In this document: positions 21,034 through 29,892 of the stretch, piece after piece
Numbering within the stretch: the first letter of the stretch is position 1
How the letters are laid out: every line of letters begins with the position of its first letter
Origin: an uncultured Anaerolineae bacterium
Lineage (GTDB): Bacteria > Chloroflexota > Anaerolineae > CG2-30-64-16
Direction of reading: 5' to 3'
DNA: 54,397 nucleotides
NCBI GenBank assembly: GCA_937124585.1
Contig: CAKZKT010000148.1
Coordinates: forward strand, 1 to 54,397
Program-made: the position numbers and the translations under genes
Notes under the pieces: model-generated
Told to the model about the DNA's origin: nothing
Database searches by the model: none
What the model saw: only the letters and a program-made list of their open reading frames with translations

Positions 21034-22119
21034 ATGTCCATGTTCAAGCTTGCAGCTCGACTTCCCCTGTACGCCAGTTTTCGGCGTTTCGGCTGGCCCA
21101 GGATGTACCCGTTCTCTATCGTCGTCAGCGTGAGCTTTCGCTGCAACTCGAAATGCCGCACCTGCGATGTGTGGCGAAAGCCCAATGATGACATGTCTGC
21201 CGACGAGTGGGATCAGGTTTTTGCCCATCTGGGGCGTACGCCGTTCTACATCACGTTCACGGGCGGCGAGCCGTTCCTGCGCTCCGATCTCGATGAGCTG
21301 GTCATCAGCGCCTACCGTCACTGCCGGCCGGCGGTCGTCACCATCCCCACGAATGGCCTGTTGACCGACCGGATCGCCCAGCGCGTCGAACGCATCTGTC
21401 GCGAATGCCCAGACAGCCAGATCGGCATCAACCTGAGCCTCGACGGGATCGGCGAGGAGCACGATGACATCCGTGGGGTCGCCGGCAACTGGAAGAAAGC
21501 CCTGGCGACCTGGGCACGGCTGAAAGAAGCCCAGAAAACGTACCGCAATCTGGTGCTCACCGTGCACACGGTCATCAGTCGTTTTAATCAGCATCGTTTC
21601 AGGGAGATCTACGATGGCCTGGCTTTTCTCGAGCCGGATTCGTACATCACCGAGGTCGCCGAGGAACGGGTGGAGCTGGACACCGTCGGCTGGGGCATCA
21701 CGCCGGAGCCAGAGGCCTACGCGCCCATCGCTGATTTCTTGAGCGCGGAGGCGCGCCGATGGCCGGTGAAGGGGCTGGCGAGGTTCACTCAGGCGTTTCG
21801 CGCGGAATATTATCAGCTCGCCAAACGCGTGCTCTACGAGCGCACCCAGGTCATTGCCTGTTATGCTGGCTGGGCCAGCATGCACATTGCGCCGAACGGC
21901 GATATCTGGAGCTGCTGCATTCGCGCCGAGCCGGTGGGCAATTTGCGGCGCACCGGCTACGACCTGGCGCCGATCTGGTTCAGTCCGGAGATGGCCCGGC
22001 TGCGCCGCTCGATCGCCGACAAGGAATGCGCCTGCCCGATGGCAAACGCCAGCTATGCCAATATGTTGCTTCACCCGGCCACAGTGGCGAAGGTCGCGCG
22101 GGAAGTGCTCGCCCGCTGA
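21034..22119 (+). CDS. radical SAM protein with SPASM-like C-terminal region
   Basis: A 361-residue enzyme. The [4Fe-4S] radical SAM motif is Cys37-x3-Cys41-x2-Cys44 (RCNSKCRTC), followed by the SAM-binding FTGGEPFLR and a typical TIM-barrel strand [16 protein letters not shown]-terminal Cys-containing region ([20 protein letters not shown], then KECACPM) resembles a SPASM or twitch domain that binds extra Fe-S clusters. Such enzymes modify peptides or small molecules; no precursor peptide gene is evident next to it, though the small secreted protein lies just upstream. ATG 21034 is fixed by the promoter. Confidence 0.88.
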   Translation: MSMFKLAARLPLYASFRRFGWPRMYPFSIVVSVSFRCNSKCRTCDVWRKPNDDMSADEWDQVFAHLGRTPFYITFTGGEPFLRSDLDELVISAYRHCRPAVVTIPTNGLLTDRIAQRVERICRECPDSQIGINLSLDGIGEEHDDIRGVAGNWKKALATWARLKEAQKTYRNLVLTVHTVISRFNQHRFREIYDGLAFLEPDSYITEVAEERVELDTVGWGITPEPEAYAPIADFLSAEARRWPVKGLARFTQAFRAEYYQLAKRVLYERTQVIACYAGWASMHIAPNGDIWSCCIRAEPVGNLRRTGYDLAPIWFSPEMARLRRSIADKECACPMANASYANMLLHPATVAKVAREVLAR

Positions 22120-22131
22120 CGCCGCCCACGA

Positions 22132-23433
22132 CTATTTGAGCGCGACCACGTAGCGTTTGAAGGCTTCTCCCACCGGCGTCACGGTGCGAGTTTTGGCGTC
22201 GAACAGGTTCGACGTGGGATACACTGTGTCGGCCGCACTGTACCAGCAGAACGCCTGCACCAGCCGATAGTCGTCGGCCGCGTACCCCAGCTTCGCATCG
22301 CGCGCGGACAGGAAGTAGTCGAAGGTGGCCGTCATGAACCGGCTGACCAGCGAGGGCGGGAAGCCGTAATCGTCGGGCATCAGGATGCCGTATTCGGTGA
22401 CGATCAGCGGTTTGTCGCGCCGGCCGCGCTCGGCCATCCACCGCCGAAAGCCCTCGATCAGGTCGCGCAGGATGCGGATGTCGGCGTGATCGCCGATCTC
22501 GTAGAGTGTCCCTGTATCTTCCGTCATCCCCGGCGGGATGTCCACGCCCCACGAGTTGCGCTCCTCGCGCAGGATGAACGCGTGTACATTCCAGACATCC
22601 ACGGGCATTTCGACGCCATAGCGCGCCCGATAGGCGGCCAGCACGCGGTCCAGATACGCCAGCCGTAGCGGCGTGGGCTGGCTGATCCCGCCGATGGCCA
22701 CGCGCGCGGTCGGATCGGCCTCTTTGATGGCTTGATAGAGAATGCCATAGCTGACAGCATATTGTTCTGGCGTGGTGTTGTCCTGCCAGCGCACGTCCGG
22801 CTCGTTGCCTAGCAGCCAGAGCGCGCCGGGGCTGCGTTCGGCAAGCGCCCGCACCTCATCGCGGCCGGGCCAGAAGGTATCTCCTCGGAAGCGGATCATG
22901 CGCGCGAAGGTCACATCCGCGCGCGGCTCAGGGCCTGGTTGAGTGCTCCAATTCAGGTACCAGCCCGGCGCGGCGTCGCCCCAGTCGAAACTGCCGATGC
23001 CGAAGAGGGGCAGACCGACGCCGACCCGGCCGCGCAATGTGGTCGGCAGGCCCCATGACGATGTTCCGACGTGGCCGGCAGGCGTGACCGGCGTCGGCGA
23101 AGGCGCTACGGTCGCAGCAGCCGTCGGCGTGACGCCCGTGGCACGAGCGCCAGGCGCCGGAGTCGGTGTCGCTGCAAAACGGGTGGCGGCCGCAGGAGCT
23201 GTCGGGGCGGCCGTCGCGGTCAACGTGAACGTCGGCGTCGGCGAGGCCAGGAGTGCCAGCCGGGTCGCCACCACGGCCGTCGCCGACGGCTCGGCGTGCG
23301 GCGAGCGCGTGCTGAGCGACACAACCGTGGGCACCAGTGGCTCCGGCGTGGGCGATGACGGCGGCAGCGGGGTACAGGTCGCACAGACGGTCAGCAAGAC
23401 GATCAGCAGGCCCGTGGTCAACGATACGCGCAT
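22132..23433 (-). CDS. glycoside-hydrolase-like exported protein (TIM barrel)
   Basis: A 433-residue protein with a hydrophobic N-terminal signal (residues 1-20, with Cys17 and Cys20; a lipoprotein is possible but the lipobox is poor). A Thr/Pro/Ala-rich stalk runs to about residue 115. The catalytic-type domain contains LWLLGNEPDVRW (candidate acid/base Glu) and later PLIVTEYGI (candidate nucleophile Glu), the pattern of clan GH-A retaining glycosidases (GH39/GH5-like). The substrate cannot be told. The ATG at 23433 has AAAGGA upstream and follows an extended -10 promoter. Its end faces the radical SAM gene with a 12-base gap. Confidence 0.8.
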   Translation of the reverse strand: MRVSLTTGLLIVLLTVCATCTPLPPSSPTPEPLVPTVVSLSTRSPHAEPSATAVVATRLALLASPTPTFTLTATAAPTAPAAATRFAATPTPAPGARATGVTPTAAATVAPSPTPVTPAGHVGTSSWGLPTTLRGRVGVGLPLFGIGSFDWGDAAPGWYLNWSTQPGPEPRADVTFARMIRFRGDTFWPGRDEVRALAERSPGALWLLGNEPDVRWQDNTTPEQYAVSYGILYQAIKEADPTARVAIGGISQPTPLRLAYLDRVLAAYRARYGVEMPVDVWNVHAFILREERNSWGVDIPPGMTEDTGTLYEIGDHADIRILRDLIEGFRRWMAERGRRDKPLIVTEYGILMPDDYGFPPSLVSRFMTATFDYFLSARDAKLGYAADDYRLVQAFCWYSAADTVYPTSNLFDAKTRTVTPVGEAFKRYVVALK

Positions 23434-23459
23434 GGCTTCTATTCCTTTCAAACCATGAC

Positions 23460-23465
23460 AGTATA
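23460..23465 (-). promoter_or_regulatory. extended -10 promoter of the glycosidase-like gene
   Basis: Minus strand TATACT (23465-23460) preceded by TGG gives an extended -10 element; the -35 is weak. It lies 27 bases upstream of the ATG at 23433 and is divergent from the META-domain gene promoter. Confidence 0.5.
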
Positions 23466-23521
23466 CCATAACCCGACGACTGATCACACGCAGGGCGCTG
23501 CCCTCATGCCGGCATGGCTGT

Positions 23522-23549
23522 TTGTTTGACAAATTCGGTATGGTATAAT
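23522..23549 (+). promoter_or_regulatory. promoter of the META-domain lipoprotein gene
   Basis: TTGTTT (23522-23527), 16-base spacer, TATAAT (23544-23549) with a TGG extension. A TTGACA at 23526-23531 is too close to the -10 to pair with it. Predicted leader is about 60 bases. Confidence 0.6.
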
Positions 23550-23614
23550 GTGCAAACCATCGCAGCTTGCAACATTCTCGCAGATTGCGCCTTCGCGCCA
23601 AAAGGAGACACTCG

Positions 23615-25150
23615 ATGAGACCCTTCCGGATTTCCTGGCTTTTGGCCGTCGCGCTGACCGTGGCTCTCTTGACCGCCGCCTGCACGGCCAGAGCGCCGAC
23701 TCCGATCGGCCCGGCCACCAAAGCGCCTACACCGATGCCGCCTTCCGGCAAGAGCATCATCGTACCGACCAGACAGGTCGCGACGTCGCCCTGGACGCCG
23801 ACCCCGGTTACCACAGCGATTCCGCCAACCGCGGCCGCGTCCACGCTCGCTCCGGCGACCACCGTGACTGCGACCACCGCGATCTCCATCGCCCTGGAGG
23901 GCCCTGTCTGGAAGATGGTCTCCTATCTCGATAGCCAGGGCAAGGCCGTGGCGGCACTGCCCGACAGCGAGGTCACCGCCCGATTTCAGGAGGGCAGAAT
24001 CGCCGGTAAAGATGGCTGCAACCAGTACACCGGCACGTACAAAGCGACGGATATGGTGCTGACGATCCGACTCGGCGCCATCACGACGATGGCGTGCGAA
24101 CAAAAGCTGATGGATCAGGCGCAGGCCTATGTCGCGGCCCTGTCCGGCGCGGCCACCTATCGGATCACCGGCGACCGTTTGGAGATCACCAACGGCGGCG
24201 GCAAGGTTGCTGTGACTTTTGTGGCATCGGCGCCGACGGCTGGCCCGGCCCCGACCATCGCCCCGACGCAGACACCCACCCAAACGGTGCACATCACCGG
24301 CGTGACGACCGTGACGCTTTCGCTGGAGGGTACTCTTTGGAAGCTGACGGCACTGGCCGATAGCCGGGGCAACCCAGCACCCGTGGCAGCAGGCACGGAG
24401 ATCACGGCCTTGTTTCAGGGCGGCCGGGTGACGGGCAGCGCCGGCTGCAACAATTACGGCGCAATCTATCACGTGGCGGCCGCTTCGCTGACCGTGACCG
24501 CGCCGGCCGCCGTCACCCGCAAGACGTGCGCGCAACCGGTCATGCAGCAGGAGAGGAACTACCTCGCCATGCTGGCGAGAACCGCTGCCTATAAAATCAC
24601 AGGGAACAAGCTGGAGTTGCGCAGCGGCTCGGCCGTGCTGCTCGCTAGCTTCGTGGCGGCTCAACCTGCAGTCACAGCAACCGCCACCGCGCTTCCCACG
24701 CCCACCAGAACCGTGACGCCGACCAGGACGATCACGCCGACCCTGGCCGCGTCGCCTGTGCCGACGCCAACTCCGACCCCCGTGGCGATCCGGCCTACCG
24801 GTCAGATCACGAACATCCTCTGGCAATGGACGCGTTTTGTCACGCCACTGGAGACGATAGAGATCCAGAATCCCGCCAGGTACGCGGTGGTCTTCAAGCC
24901 GGACGGCAAAGTCGAGATCACTGCGGACTGCAATAAGGCCACAGGGATGTACCGACTGGAGGGCGCGCGGCTGCAGGTGCAGGTGGGCGCCACCATGCGC
25001 GCGGCCTGTGGGCCGGGTTCCCTGTCCAATCAGTTCCTGGACAGTCTGGCTGCGGCCGTGCTCCATTTTCTGGACGGCGACGCGCTCTACGTCGAGTTGC
25101 GCGCCGACGGCGGCATCATGAAATTCGCCAACGCCGGGCCGGCCAGATAG
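23615..25150 (+). CDS. lipoprotein with three META (HslJ-like) domains
   Basis: A 511-residue lipoprotein: signal peptide with lipobox LTAAC (Cys23), a Thr/Pro stalk, then three HslJ-like META domains. The first starts near residue 90 (LEGPVWKMVSY, GKDGCNQYTGTY, TTMACEQ), the second near residue 230 (LEGTLWKLTAL, GSAGCNNYGAIY, TRKTCAQ), and the third near residue 405 (ILWQWTRF, ADCNKATGMYRLEG, MRAACGPGS). Each keeps the paired Cys (CNxY and the later C) that forms the domain disulphide. HslJ is a heat-inducible outer-membrane protein linked to novobiocin resistance in E. coli, but the domain function is unknown. AAAGGAG precedes the start. Confidence 0.88.
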   Translation: MRPFRISWLLAVALTVALLTAACTARAPTPIGPATKAPTPMPPSGKSIIVPTRQVATSPWTPTPVTTAIPPTAAASTLAPATTVTATTAISIALEGPVWKMVSYLDSQGKAVAALPDSEVTARFQEGRIAGKDGCNQYTGTYKATDMVLTIRLGAITTMACEQKLMDQAQAYVAALSGAATYRITGDRLEITNGGGKVAVTFVASAPTAGPAPTIAPTQTPTQTVHITGVTTVTLSLEGTLWKLTALADSRGNPAPVAAGTEITALFQGGRVTGSAGCNNYGAIYHVAAASLTVTAPAAVTRKTCAQPVMQQERNYLAMLARTAAYKITGNKLELRSGSAVLLASFVAAQPAVTATATALPTPTRTVTPTRTITPTLAASPVPTPTPTPVAIRPTGQITNILWQWTRFVTPLETIEIQNPARYAVVFKPDGKVEITADCNKATGMYRLEGARLQVQVGATMRAACGPGSLSNQFLDSLAAAVLHFLDGDALYVELRADGGIMKFANAGPAR

Positions 25151-25272
25151 CCGACCGGCACAGATCAGATCCGATGGCGAGGCCGACACCCTGTGCCCCC
25201 CATGTCAGGCGCGTGGCGAGGCGCCCGACGCGCGGCGCCGGCCATAGCATCAGGGGCGTCAGTCTCGCCGAT

Positions 25273-26013
25273 CTAGCCGGGCAACATGGCCCGGATGCGC
25301 TCTGCCGACACCACGGTGCGCGTGAACTCGGCCGGCCGCAACGCGCCGCCCATGAACGCTCGCGTGTTGCGATAGATCATCGGCCCCTCGACCGTGACGC
25401 GACCGCTGGCATGGATCTCGGTGGCGCTGGTGGCGGCCACGATGCGACCGATGTTGCGCTCGGTGATGCCGCCGCCGGGCATCACCACAATGCGTCTCTG
25501 CGCCTGCGCGATCAGCCGGGCGATCAGATCGAGGCCTTCGAGTGCCGAGCTTTCGCCGCCCGAGGTGAGCACGCGCGGCACGCCGAGCGCGATCAGCGCT
25601 TCGAGCGCGGCGTGAGGATCGCGCGCCATGTCGAACGCGCGGTGACAGGTGACCGACAGCGGCTGCGCCAGCGCGATCAGGGCGGCCATGCGTTCGACAT
25701 CGAGGTCGCCGTGGGGCGTCAGGATGCCGAAGACCACCCCGTCGGCGCCGAGCGCCTTGGCGACGCCGATATCGTGCTGCATCACCGCGAACTCGGCCTG
25801 CGAGTAGCAGAAATCGCCGCCGCGCGGCCGGATCATCACCATCATCCCGATGGAGACGGCCCGGCGCACGGCGGCGATCATGCCGGCGCTGGGCGTTATG
25901 CCGCCTTCCAGCAGGTCGGCGCACAGCTCGACCCGCTGCGCGCCGCCGGCCTGGGCTGCCAGCGCAGATTCAACCGAATCAACGACGACTTCGAGACAGA
26001 GCGATTGGGACAT
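25273..26013 (-). CDS. cutC: CutC-family protein
   Basis: A 246-residue TIM-barrel protein of the CutC family: LEVVVDSVESALAAQAGGAQRVELC opens the barrel, followed by GGITPSAGMIAAV, MIRPRGGDFCYS, DGVVFGILTPHGDLD, VTCHRAFDM and the phosphate-type loop MPGGGITERNI. CutC was named for copper homeostasis, but its true enzymatic role remains unsettled. Start ATG 26013 has GAGGTG upstream; a GTG at 26019 in the same frame is less likely. The segment 25151-25272 after the META gene holds nothing recognisable. Confidence 0.93.
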   Translation of the reverse strand: MSQSLCLEVVVDSVESALAAQAGGAQRVELCADLLEGGITPSAGMIAAVRRAVSIGMMVMIRPRGGDFCYSQAEFAVMQHDIGVAKALGADGVVFGILTPHGDLDVERMAALIALAQPLSVTCHRAFDMARDPHAALEALIALGVPRVLTSGGESSALEGLDLIARLIAQAQRRIVVMPGGGITERNIGRIVAATSATEIHASGRVTVEGPMIYRNTRAFMGGALRPAEFTRTVVSAERIRAMLPG

Positions 26014-26072
26014 GGACACCTCGCACAGAATGGGCTGTGCGGCCAGTATACCATTTCACGCTCAGGACCTGT

Positions 26073-26186
26073 ATGGTCGGCATGACGCCGGCCAGGCGAG
26101 ACGAATGGCTCGCCCGCCTGGCTGCATCGGCTGCCGGCCGTAATCCATTCGATCAGGCGATGTTCGACCGCCTGCGCCAGGAATGA
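26073..26186 (+). CDS. possible small protein upstream of the YprB-like gene
   Basis: A 37-codon frame starting ATG 26073 (or ATG 26082), ending 4 bases before the exonuclease start. It is Arg/Ala-rich with an amphipathic pattern (RRDEWLARLAASAAG, then FDQAMFDRLRQE). Position favours a coupled upstream gene, but no ribosome-binding site or family is recognisable, so this may be chance. Confidence 0.3.
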   Translation: MVGMTPARRDEWLARLAASAAGRNPFDQAMFDRLRQE

Positions 26187-26190
26187 GGCG

Positions 26191-27711
26191 ATGCTGACGA
26201 CCGAGGAAAAGCAGGAAAAGCTGGCCCGGCTGGCCCGACTGCGCCAATTGGGGATCAGGCGAGGGTTCGCGTCTCTGCCGACAAGCGACCACAACGACGT
26301 TGGCCCGGTCAGCCCGCCCCTGTCGCCGGGTCGGGAGAAATCGGCGAGCGGAGCGGTCGAGGTCCTGCCCGCGGGCGAAGCGCTCTCGTCCCTGCAAGTT
26401 GCCGACACGGTTGCGATGGCTTCGCCCGGCCTGCCGGGCGAGGCGGTCGAGACGCCGTTCGGGTCGGCCTGGGTGCGGACGGTGCGCTATCGGCTGGCAG
26501 ATCGGCCCGATCTGGCCGGCCTGTTGGAGATCGAACCGGCAGCGCTGGCTGCCGCGGGCCGCGATCCGGATCTGCTCCGGCTCGACCCTGGTCAGGCGGC
26601 CTTCGTGGACACAGAGACCACCGGCCTGACCCCTGACACGACGACCTATACCTTCTTGATCAGCATCGGCATGTACGAGAACGTGCGCCCCGCTGCCGGG
26701 CAGACCGGCCCGAGTCGAGAGGGCGAGTTCGTCGTGCGGCAGTTTTTCATGCGCTCGCCGGCCGAGGAACGCAGCCAGTTGCACCTGGTCGAAGAAGCTC
26801 TCGGCCGCGTCGCGGGCATCATCAGCTTCAACGGCCGCGGCTTTGACCTGCCTCTCCTGCACAACCGATTCATCCTGGCCTGCCGACCGGCTCCCTGGCT
26901 CGGCCTGCCCCACCTCGACCTGTTGCCGGCCGCCCGGCGGATCTGGCGCGGCCGGTTGGAATCGTGCCGCCTGAACAGCCTGGAGCGACACATCCTCGCC
27001 GTGCATCGCACTGCGGAAGACGTGCCTGGCTTTTTGATCCCGGAGATTTACCGACAGTACTATCTGTCCGGGATCGTCAGCGATTTGCTGGTGCGGGTTT
27101 TCTATCATAACCTGGTAGACATTACCTCGCTGCCGTTGCTGGCCGCGCATTTGGGACGCCTGTATCAGGCCCACGACCTGGCCGACCGGCTGGCTGCTCT
27201 CGGCGCCGGCGCATGCCTGGGCCTGGCGCGCGCCTGCATTGACCTGGGCTGGCATGAAGGCGGCATACAGGCCTATCGTGCTGTGCTGGCCCGGTCAGCA
27301 AGCGACGACGAGCGGCGACAGGCCTATCGTGATCTGGCGTACCTGCTCAAGCGGCTGGGACGTCGCGCTGAGGCGGCGGCGCTCTGGGAAGAGTGGATCG
27401 CCGCGATGCCCGGCGATGATCTCACGCCGTATGTTGAGCTGGCCAAATACCATGAATGGCACACGGGTGAGCTGGCCCTGGCACGTGGCTGGGCGGCATG
27501 GGCGCTGCGCCTGGCCGAGCGCAGAGAGACATTGGTCGAGGGGAACACCATGGCGCTGGCCGGCAGTGTCGGAGAGACGACGGTCGGCGAACTTCGCCAT
27601 CGGCTGGCGCGGCTGGAGCAAAAACTGGCAGCCCGGGCCGCCTCAAAAGCGGGCGCTCACGGCAGCGGAATCTCTGCCCGGCCGATCTCTCCGCCGTCCG
27701 CCGCTCGATAG
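26191..27711 (+). CDS. YprB-like RNase H-fold exonuclease with TPR-like tail
   Basis: A 506-residue protein. The N-terminal 130 residues are variable and Pro/Ser-rich. The RNase H-like 3'-5' exonuclease domain (about residues 135-310) opens with FVDTETTGL (Asp140, Glu142 of the DEDD motif) and continues with IISFNGRGFDLPLLHNRF. The C-terminal part (about 320-490) is helical and TPR-like. This matches the YprB/RNase_H_2 family, which often partners a DEAD-box helicase (YprA), absent here. The last 55 bases overlap the end of the convergent DUF2723 gene. Confidence 0.85.
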   Translation: MLTTEEKQEKLARLARLRQLGIRRGFASLPTSDHNDVGPVSPPLSPGREKSASGAVEVLPAGEALSSLQVADTVAMASPGLPGEAVETPFGSAWVRTVRYRLADRPDLAGLLEIEPAALAAAGRDPDLLRLDPGQAAFVDTETTGLTPDTTTYTFLISIGMYENVRPAAGQTGPSREGEFVVRQFFMRSPAEERSQLHLVEEALGRVAGIISFNGRGFDLPLLHNRFILACRPAPWLGLPHLDLLPAARRIWRGRLESCRLNSLERHILAVHRTAEDVPGFLIPEIYRQYYLSGIVSDLLVRVFYHNLVDITSLPLLAAHLGRLYQAHDLADRLAALGAGACLGLARACIDLGWHEGGIQAYRAVLARSASDDERRQAYRDLAYLLKRLGRRAEAAALWEEWIAAMPGDDLTPYVELAKYHEWHTGELALARGWAAWALRLAERRETLVEGNTMALAGSVGETTVGELRHRLARLEQKLAARAASKAGAHGSGISARPISPPSAAR

Positions 27712-29618
27712 ACGATCAGCAGCACGCGTTGCGCCCCGGCTGTCGGCAGGGCGGGCAGCGACAGGTCATAGCAATCCTGCACTGTTTCGCCCATGACCCA
27801 GGCCGTGGTCGAGTAGGCAAAGTGCACAGGCACGCGGTCGTTTTGGGCGAGCTGTACGCCGGCCCCGTCGAGCAGCCGCGCGGATATCTTGAGTTCCTCG
27901 GTGATCGGCACCGAGGCAGCCCAGGTCGGCGTCACGCGGACGGCTGTGCCGGTGTGCGTGTGCCGCACTTCGGCCTTCACGTCTACCAGCACGATGCCGG
28001 CCGCGATTGCCTGGCCAGGAGGCGCTGCGGACGGCTGCGCTTTCGGGCTGACGGCGATCAACGGGCCGGCCGCGTCGAGGCTGTAGCGGGCTGCAGCGTC
28101 CGGCAGCTCGCGCGTCAGGTAAACCGGCGCAGCTTCGGCCAGCGCTGCATCCACCGCGGCAAAACGGTCTGCTTCTCGGTCGGCCGGGATCACGATCACA
28201 TCCGCGCGCCGGCTGAGCACGTCTCGAAAATAGCGCAGCAGTGTCGTCTCCCCCAGCAGGCCCACGACCCGGCCGGACGGCGCTATGGCGGCCAGCATGT
28301 CCTGGCCGTAGTCGTATACGTCCCAGGCCCGGCTCAGGTCTCGTTTCGTCCAGTCCTGGCGGGCCGCGCGGATCGGTCCGGCCAGGACCACGAGTGCCAT
28401 CAGGAACGCCGCGCCGCCGAGCACCAGCGGTCGGGTCCAGCGCGGCAGGCTCAGGCCGCGGCCCAGGCCTGCTGCATACAGCATGGCCATGTCGAACGCC
28501 GGCCCCAGCCCGAGCGCGGCCCACAGCGCGCTCAGCATGAAGGCGGGGATGAAAAAGACCTCGATGTCCTGCGCTTTGTAGGCCACGCCGAAGGCTACCG
28601 TCGCTGCGGTCGCCAGCGCCAGGAAGAGATAGCGGCGCAGGTTGCGACGCCAGCCCGTTGCGATGCCGGCCACTGTGGCCAGCAGCGGCAGCACGCCGAG
28701 CTGGCCCAGGAAGAGGCTCACGAAGAATCCCGCGTCACGCGCCACGCCGAACGGGTTGGCGGTGAGAAAGACGCCATAGGCGCGCGCGGTGATCCAGTTC
28801 AGCACGCCGCGCCAGCCCGGCTCAAAGGTTCCGTCGAGCGAGCTCACGGCCTGGCCGCGCAGCGGGAGATAGAGGTAGAGGAGCAATGGCGCCAGCCCGG
28901 CCAGAATGGGAGCCATCCAGCGCCTGGGCCGGCGCAGCAGGTCGGGATCTGTCCACGCGACGAAAATCAACGCCGCGGGCAGCAGCAGGGCGATCATCCG
29001 GTGATGTGCCAGGCCGAGGCCACACACTAGCGCCGCGGCCGTTAGCATCCTCGTTGACGTTTGACGCCCGCTGTTTAGTGGATATCCCCTCTCCTCCTCC
29101 CATCGCAGCAGCAGGTAGATGAACAGCGCCATCAACAGGCCATGCAACGCGTAGACCTCGGCCAGCGTCGCCTGTGACCACCAGGCCGGGGAGAGGGCGA
29201 AGGCGATGACCGCCGTGGCCGCCGCGAGTCGGTTGCCGGCCAATCGCTTCGCCGTGGCAGCCATGACGCCTACAGCCAGCGCGGCGGTCAGGGCGGAGAA
29301 GAGGTTCAGGCGGCCGGCCGGATCGCGGCCGGGGATCACCAGGGTGGCGAGCTTGCCCAGGAGCGTGTAGAGCGGATAGCCGCTGGGATGGGCGATGCCC
29401 AGGGTCGGGATGACGACGTGAAATTCCAGGCTATCGTCGAAGATGGTGGCGACCGACGGCGCGGCCGTGGCTGCGTAGAGCACCAGGCTCGCCAGGAAGA
29501 TGGCTGCCACATCGCCATGCCGACGCAAGACCGTCCAAAATCGCCCCGTCGCGGCGGTTCTGGGCATCTGTCCTGCGCGTCCTGATCGCTGTTCTCGCAT
29601 CATGCTTTCTCTGGCCAT
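27657..29618 (-). CDS. DUF2723 membrane glycosyltransferase-like protein
   Basis: A 653-residue polytopic protein. The N-terminal signature IFDDSLEFHVVIPTLGIAHPSGYPLYTLLGKL follows the first membrane helix and carries the acidic residue and HPSGYP expected of DUF2723 (PMT-like, GT-C fold, lipid-linked sugar donors). About ten membrane segments follow, then a soluble C-terminal domain (last 200 residues). Start is uncertain: ATG 29618, 29603 and 29600 are all in frame, but a strong promoter at 29662-29689 excludes the earlier starts. A short unconserved stretch (ERGYPLNSGRQTSTRM) interrupts a membrane region. Its 3' end overlaps the exonuclease gene. Confidence 0.85.
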   Translation of the reverse strand: MARESMMREQRSGRAGQMPRTAATGRFWTVLRRHGDVAAIFLASLVLYAATAAPSVATIFDDSLEFHVVIPTLGIAHPSGYPLYTLLGKLATLVIPGRDPAGRLNLFSALTAALAVGVMAATAKRLAGNRLAAATAVIAFALSPAWWSQATLAEVYALHGLLMALFIYLLLRWEEERGYPLNSGRQTSTRMLTAAALVCGLGLAHHRMIALLLPAALIFVAWTDPDLLRRPRRWMAPILAGLAPLLLYLYLPLRGQAVSSLDGTFEPGWRGVLNWITARAYGVFLTANPFGVARDAGFFVSLFLGQLGVLPLLATVAGIATGWRRNLRRYLFLALATAATVAFGVAYKAQDIEVFFIPAFMLSALWAALGLGPAFDMAMLYAAGLGRGLSLPRWTRPLVLGGAAFLMALVVLAGPIRAARQDWTKRDLSRAWDVYDYGQDMLAAIAPSGRVVGLLGETTLLRYFRDVLSRRADVIVIPADREADRFAAVDAALAEAAPVYLTRELPDAAARYSLDAAGPLIAVSPKAQPSAAPPGQAIAAGIVLVDVKAEVRHTHTGTAVRVTPTWAASVPITEELKISARLLDGAGVQLAQNDRVPVHFAYSTTAWVMGETVQDCYDLSLPALPTAGAQRVLLIVYRAADGGEIGRAEIPLP

Positions 29619-29661
29619 CACGAAATAGATCGGCGCGCACGCCTGTCCGCAAAGCGTCTCC

Positions 29662-29689
29662 ATTATAGGGCAAACGCGGGCGCGGTCAA
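29662..29689 (-). promoter_or_regulatory. promoter of the DUF2723 gene
   Basis: Minus strand: TTGACC (29689-29684), 16-base spacer, TATAAT (29667-29662). The predicted start near 29655 lies upstream of the three candidate ATGs at 29618, 29603 and 29600. Confidence 0.7.
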
Positions 29690-29732
29690 ATCGGCTTGCG
29701 GCGATCCGGTCCTGCTGTGCTGTCGCGCCCCC

Positions 29733-29761
29733 TTGACGCGCCTGAAGTGTCACGCGATAAT
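29733..29761 (+). promoter_or_regulatory. promoter of the spermidine-synthase-like / PflX operon
   Basis: TTGACG (29733-29738), 17-base spacer, GATAAT (29756-29761). The predicted start near 29768 gives a leader of about 125 bases that contains both palindrome copies at 29785-29863. Confidence 0.6.
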
Positions 29762-29784
29762 ACGCATGCCATGCCCGCGCGTTT

Positions 29785-29818
29785 ACGTGCCAGGCATCTT
29801 GCAGAGTGCCTGGCACGT
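29785..29818. repeat. 34-nt palindrome, pair 1 copy a
   Basis: 12-bp perfect arms ACGTGCCAGGCA / TGCCTGGCACGT around the 10-base loop TCTTGCAGAG. It is identical to the copies at 29830-29863, 52268-52301 and 52321-52354, and lies in the predicted 5' UTR of the gene at 29893. Confidence 0.95.
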
Positions 29819-29829
29819 TGATGGGTGTA

Positions 29830-29863
29830 ACGTGCCAGGCATCTTGCAGAGTGCCTGGCACGT
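29830..29863. repeat. 34-nt palindrome, pair 1 copy b
   Basis: Identical to copy a, 11 bases downstream of it and in the same orientation (as judged by the asymmetric loop). It ends 29 bases before the start codon of the downstream gene. Confidence 0.95.
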
Positions 29864-29892
29864 TCGGGGATCTATTCGAGAGATCTCGTCCC

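Noticed and set aside
23526-23531. TTGACA as -35 of the META-domain gene
   Set aside because: Only 12 bases separate it from TATAAT; TTGTTT with a 16-base spacer and an extended -10 fits better.
29785-29863. Palindrome pair as intrinsic terminators or a CRISPR
   Set aside because: No T-run follows the stems, spacers are too short and few for a CRISPR array, and genes start shortly after on the same strand.
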